Below, piece after piece: positions 61,013 through 64,000 of a stretch of DNA of 64,000 bases. Each line of letters begins with the position of its first letter. The first letter of the stretch is position 1. The position numbers and the translations under genes are program-made. The notes beneath the pieces were generated by a model. That model worked only from the letters and a program-made list of their open reading frames with translations, was not told the origin of the DNA and did not search any database. The stretch comes from Litorimonas sp051251645 (GTDB lineage Bacteria > Pseudomonadota > Alphaproteobacteria > Caulobacterales > Maricaulaceae): assembly GCA_051251645.1 (NCBI GenBank), contig JBPOEY010000001.1, positions 1,426,001-1,490,000 on the forward strand. Reading direction: 5' to 3'.

Positions 61013-61720
61013 CCGACTAACAAGGTCTAGCGTTTCCATATCGACAACGCCGTCGACTTTGTCGGCACGAAAACGCCTCTGGAAGGCACGGATAACGGCG
61101 ACGGTTTGGTCGGTCATCACCCCATCCAGTTCAACACCATAACCCAGTCCCGCTAATCCGCGTTGGATTAGGCTAATGCCGCGATCTCGATCTCCAAATT
61201 CGAACAAGACGCGACGGTCACCATTCGCGTCGCCAGGCCACAGTCCAATTCCAGCCGCCGCCAATCCTTGCCACGGAAACTTTTCGCCCGGGTCCTCTTT
61301 CCGCTTGGGTGCGATATCGGAATGGCCGACGATGTTTTGCGGCGCAATATCATGCTCCGTTAGGATACGTTTACACAGAGGGATTATCGCATTGATTTGC
61401 ACATCGGGGAAATCCGGCAATCCATAATCATGACCGCCATTGACAATTTCAATCCCGATACTGGCGGAATTAACGTCGGTGATCCCGTTCCATTCTGATA
61501 AGCCCGCGTGCCATGCTCGATCTATCTCAGGGACCAATCGGAAGACCCGACCATCCTCTTCAACCATATAGTGAGCGCTGACTTGCGCGTCGGGGTCACA
61601 CATGCGGTCTAGCGCGGCCTGCCCACTCTCCATGCCCGTATAGTGCAACACGAGCATAGAAATCGGCAGTTTACGGTCATTCCGGTTTGGCGAAGGCGTT
61701 TCGATAAGGGACAGGCTCAT
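60995..61720 (-). CDS. N-acetylmuramoyl-L-alanine amidase with peptidoglycan-binding domain
   Basis: This 241-residue protein has an amidase_2 domain (about 1-150). The zinc motif is in LVLHYTGM (His), the second His is in GHSDIAPKRKEDPG, and the Glu side is SIGIEIVNGGHDYG. It ends in a PG_binding_1 domain (about 185-240, LAGLGYGVELDGVMTDQTVA). It belongs to the AmiD/AmpD group, which cleaves the amide bond of muropeptides. No signal peptide is seen, so AmpD-like recycling in the cytoplasm is possible. Coupled to DUF1801 by ATGA. Confidence 0.9.
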   Translation of the reverse strand: MSLSLIETPSPNRNDRKLPISMLVLHYTGMESGQAALDRMCDPDAQVSAHYMVEEDGRVFRLVPEIDRAWHAGLSEWNGITDVNSASIGIEIVNGGHDYGLPDFPDVQINAIIPLCKRILTEHDIAPQNIVGHSDIAPKRKEDPGEKFPWQGLAAAGIGLWPGDANGDRRVLFEFGDRDRGISLIQRGLAGLGYGVELDGVMTDQTVAVIRAFQRRFRADKVDGVVDMETLDLVSRLARML

Positions 61721-62145
61721 TCGGGGTAACGTTCCGCCATAATCTCAATATCCTTACGGATGATTTCCTTAAGCACATCCGTATCCACGTCAGATAGGCG
61801 CTTAATATAGAGGCACGACTTGCCTATCTTATGCTTGCCGAGACGCGCCAATTGGTCGCCCATACTCTCATAGCCCGGCATGATGTAGAGCGAGATATTT
61901 TGCGCGCGGTTCGCAAAACCCAAGCGCATGAAATCGCCTTCACGTCCGCTGTCATATTTATAGTGGTACTCCCCAAACCCGACGATGGCACTGCCGAGTG
62001 TGTTGCCCCAGAGTTTCGGCTGCCATCCTGTTACATCACGCATCATGTTTAAGACCCATTGGCAGTCTTCGCGGCGCTGCGGATCCTTTATGGCCGCAAT
62101 ATAGTCGGTTGCTTTTAAGTCAGTTGGAACGGTTTTATTCGCCAT
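61717..62145 (-). CDS. DUF1801 domain protein
   Basis: This 142-residue protein begins with KATDYIAAIKDPQRREDCQWVL and has YHYKYDSGREGDFMRLGFANR, the DUF1801 (YdhG-like) pattern. Function is unknown to me. ATG 62145 has a strong AGGAGG site. It overlaps the amidase by 4 bp and follows the transporter by one base. Confidence 0.85.
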   Translation of the reverse strand: MANKTVPTDLKATDYIAAIKDPQRREDCQWVLNMMRDVTGWQPKLWGNTLGSAIVGFGEYHYKYDSGREGDFMRLGFANRAQNISLYIMPGYESMGDQLARLGKHKIGKSCLYIKRLSDVDTDVLKEIIRKDIEIMAERYPE

Positions 62146-62146
62146 G

Positions 62147-63022
62147 TTAATCCTCCTGCGCAGGCGGCACGGCCCCTCGCCGCGCTATGATCCAGACGCA
62201 AGGTAGGATCAACACCGCGCCCAGGATGTAGCGCGGGTAGAGTGTTTCATTCAAGACCACCACACCAAGCAAGCAAGCCCACAGCGTCGTGATCAAAGTG
62301 AGTGGAATGACTTGGCTGACTTCGTAGGTCTGTAGCAGGCGGAAAAACTGGCCATGTGCGAAAATTGAAACGAAGAGCGCAGCGTAAAGCGCCACAATCA
62401 TGAGTTTCCACCCGGCTTGCTCCCAAGCCACGCCGTGACCTGTCTCGAACACGGTCGTTACAAACAACGACAAGCCAAATACCAACACTGCTGTCCACGC
62501 CACATATTGCCGCCAATCCACGTCGGGAATGGTACGCATCAAAACAGACCCAATCGCCAGCGCGACGTAGGCGAGCAGCAAAAGCACTAATCCTCGGTCC
62601 ATCGCCAGCGCGCCCGGTTCATAGACCATGATCATAACGCCCACCAATGACACGACAATTGCGGTTGAGCGGATCCACCCAATCTTCTCTTTGAGAAAGA
62701 GAACTGACAAGATTGACGATATCGGGATCAAAGCTTGGCTGATGATCGAACTGGCCGATGCGGGCGCGGTTTGGAGGCCGGTATAGAGAAGCCCGAGATG
62801 GAGCGGACCAACACAGAGGCTCACTAACAGGAGCCGACCGATTTTTTTTGGGAAAGGTCGAAACAAAAACACGCCCATAACGAGGAGCACGAATGCAGCA
62901 CGAAACAAGGCCAACATAAAAGGGGGTACCGGATTAGCCCCCACAATCCATGCACTCAGCACGAAATTGCCGCCCCACCCGAGACAGCAAAGCATCATAA
63001 TTATGAAATCGCGCCCCGTCAT
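62147..63022 (-). CDS. EamA/DMT-family transporter
   Basis: This 291-residue protein has ten hydrophobic segments arranged as two EamA halves (about 5-135 and 145-280), with GWGGNFVLSAWIVGANPVPPF and VGPLHLGLLYTGLQTAPASASS. Drug/metabolite exporters have this shape. Substrate unknown. It abuts the DUF1801 gene. Confidence 0.9.
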   Translation of the reverse strand: MTGRDFIIMMLCCLGWGGNFVLSAWIVGANPVPPFMLALFRAAFVLLVMGVFLFRPFPKKIGRLLLVSLCVGPLHLGLLYTGLQTAPASASSIISQALIPISSILSVLFLKEKIGWIRSTAIVVSLVGVMIMVYEPGALAMDRGLVLLLLAYVALAIGSVLMRTIPDVDWRQYVAWTAVLVFGLSLFVTTVFETGHGVAWEQAGWKLMIVALYAALFVSIFAHGQFFRLLQTYEVSQVIPLTLITTLWACLLGVVVLNETLYPRYILGAVLILPCVWIIARRGAVPPAQED

Positions 63023-63039
63023 AGCGGGCGCGTAAGGGT

Positions 63040-63399
63040 TTAGCGTTCGACCGTCCAGCCTTCTGGCGTTTCGTGGGCGTCAATAACGGGGCCACCGGAT
63101 TTTGCCTGCTGCGGCGCTGAGTGTATATCGGCGCCCATCTGACGACGAATGTCCGCCATGCGGACGTCCATTTGCGCACGAGGCCCAAAAGGGCGACCTG
63201 TCAGTTTCGCCCGAAGCCAGAAGATGCTCACCGCAATCAAAACCAAAATAGCGATAGCGCTGATCAAAATCAGAGCAAACGCGGCAGAGAAAAAAAGCAT
63301 GAACGCCGCGACAACCGTCACGGCTGCGAGCGTAAGCCAACGGCCGATCTGCCCAAATAGACCCGTCCCCGGACCATGAAGATGTTGAGTTCCAGTCAT
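63040..63399 (-). CDS. Small membrane protein of unknown function
   Basis: This 119-residue protein starts at ATG 63399 (a TTG one codon upstream is unlikely). It has one or two strongly hydrophobic segments (about 21-63, LTLAAVTVVAAFMLFFSAAF) and a soluble tail ending DAHETPEGWTVER. Family not recognised. It precedes the DMT transporter by 17 bp. Confidence 0.65.
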   Translation of the reverse strand: MTGTQHLHGPGTGLFGQIGRWLTLAAVTVVAAFMLFFSAAFALILISAIAILVLIAVSIFWLRAKLTGRPFGPRAQMDVRMADIRRQMGADIHSAPQQAKSGGPVIDAHETPEGWTVER

Positions 63400-63506
63400 C
63401 AATTGTCTCCTACACCTTCTAAATCGGGAGAAATGGCGCTCAGGTCAAGGGCGCGCGCATTGCGATATCGTCACATCTCAGTCAAATTGGCCGAGAATCA
63501 TACCGA

Positions 63507-64000
63507 TCACAGCAAAATCGCCCGTTCCTTTTTCCGTTGCGCTTGGATTTTCGCGTAGGCCTGATTGATCATGGCCATCTTATGCGTCGCCAACGCTGTC
63601 ATCTCTGGCGGCAAGCCTCGCGCAACAATTCGGTCCGGATGATTGGCGGCGGCGGCCCGACGATAAGCTTTGCGAAGACCCTCCTCTGAGACCGTTTCAT
63701 CAATACCGAGGATCAAATAAGGGTCATCGGCGCCGCGACCGACATGGTTGGCTTTCAGCCGTAAAAACTCAGATTCTGAGAAGCCAAAAATATCAGCGAC
63801 CCGGGCCAGATAAGCATTTTCGTCAGCCGTCAAAATACCGTCGGCCAACGCAATATGAAACAGCCCGTCAATCACATCTTCGAGCGCGGCTGGACGAGCT
63901 CGAAAATGTTTAGCGATGAGTTTGGCGTAGCGCTCAAATCCCAAAGTCGTCTGCCGCGCGAGACGGAAGAAACGTTCGACCATTGCCCGCGAGTCGGGTT
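63507..64000 (-). CDS. djlA: DjlA-like protein with TerB and J domains (cut by window edge)
   Basis: The visible part is a C-terminal portion of about 164 residues. It ends with a J-domain carrying the HPD motif (AANHPDRI), preceded by a TerB-like helical domain with DGLFHIALADGILTADE. The frame stays open to the right edge without a stop or certain start, and homologues have about 60-70 more residues upstream. ATG 63983 is therefore probably internal. DjlA-type proteins stimulate DnaK at membranes. Confidence 0.85.
   Translation of the reverse strand, partial: PDSRAMVERFFRLARQTTLGFERYAKLIAKHFRARPAALEDVIDGLFHIALADGILTADENAYLARVADIFGFSESEFLRLKANHVGRGADDPYLILGIDETVSEEGLRKAYRRAAAANHPDRIVARGLPPEMTALATHKMAMINQAYAKIQAQRKKERAILL

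Noticed and set aside
1..64000. CRISPR array
   Set aside because: No set of regularly spaced direct repeats was seen; the only repeat family is the two-copy palindrome.

Overview
The window looks like chromosomal DNA of an alphaproteobacterium from the Caulobacterales/Maricaulales side (Hyphomonadaceae-like). I infer this from a dusB-ntrB-ntrC-ntrY order, fused IspDF, lipoyl-domain pyruvate dehydrogenase E1 beta, alpha-type SspB, a circularly permuted tmRNA, a serC leader RNA and a Caulobacter-like sphingolipid locus. Genus cannot be fixed from sequence reading alone. No plasmid, phage, transposase or CRISPR signature was seen.

Layout. 1-3.9 kb (minus): dusB-ntrB-ntrC-ntrY nitrogen regulation operon; ntrY runs off the left edge and NtrC lacks the sigma54-contact loop. 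4-5.6 kb (plus): ispDF and cinA. 5.6-17.5 kb (mostly minus): a central-metabolism block, ftsB, pdhA, DUF3291, MAPEG, pdhB, DUF5076, an orphan ORF, pdhC, a membrane protein, lpdA, lipA and a Coq10/RatA protein, with an SDR and an acyltransferase set among them. 17.5-19.7 kb: enolase, L32 and the rescue factor ArfB. 19.8-22.6 kb (plus): a large lipoprotein M16 peptidase.

22.7-38.6 kb is a lipid locus that I read as a sphingolipid synthesis, headgroup and export island. It has a minus arm (DUF2141, GNAT-type ceramide synthase candidate, nucleotidyltransferase, lipid flippase, HAD phosphatase, CDP-glycerol-type phosphotransferase, then Cfa and an AspH-type hydroxylase). A divergent plus arm holds an LptF-like/LptG-like pair, lipid kinase, Tam41-like nucleotidyltransferase and a small membrane protein. 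A second minus arm holds fatty acyl-AMP ligase, dedicated ACP and serine palmitoyltransferase. Together they could load an acyl chain, condense it with serine, N-acylate it, phosphorylate and decorate the ceramide, and move it across the envelope. A 3-ketosphinganine reductase is not visible in the locus.

38.9-45.9 kb: tRNA-Val(CAC), an AT-richer acyltransferase, DUF3088, ybgC, ruvB, ruvA, ruvC and two lipoproteins. 46-51.3 kb (plus): dnaB, a palindromic repeat in a long noncoding stretch, then serC-serA behind a serC leader. 51.3-54.6 kb (minus): three overlapping genes, argE-like, an N-acetylglutamate synthase with a decayed kinase domain, and an M14 peptidase. 54.8-64 kb: DUF1508 protein, permuted tmRNA, App1-type phosphatase, P450, sspB, fumC with two small companions, a cell-wall amidase, DUF1801, an EamA transporter and a DjlA-like J-protein cut by the right edge.

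A 29-30 bp inverted-arm palindromic element occurs twice: between dnaB and serC, and in frame inside the pdhC linker.
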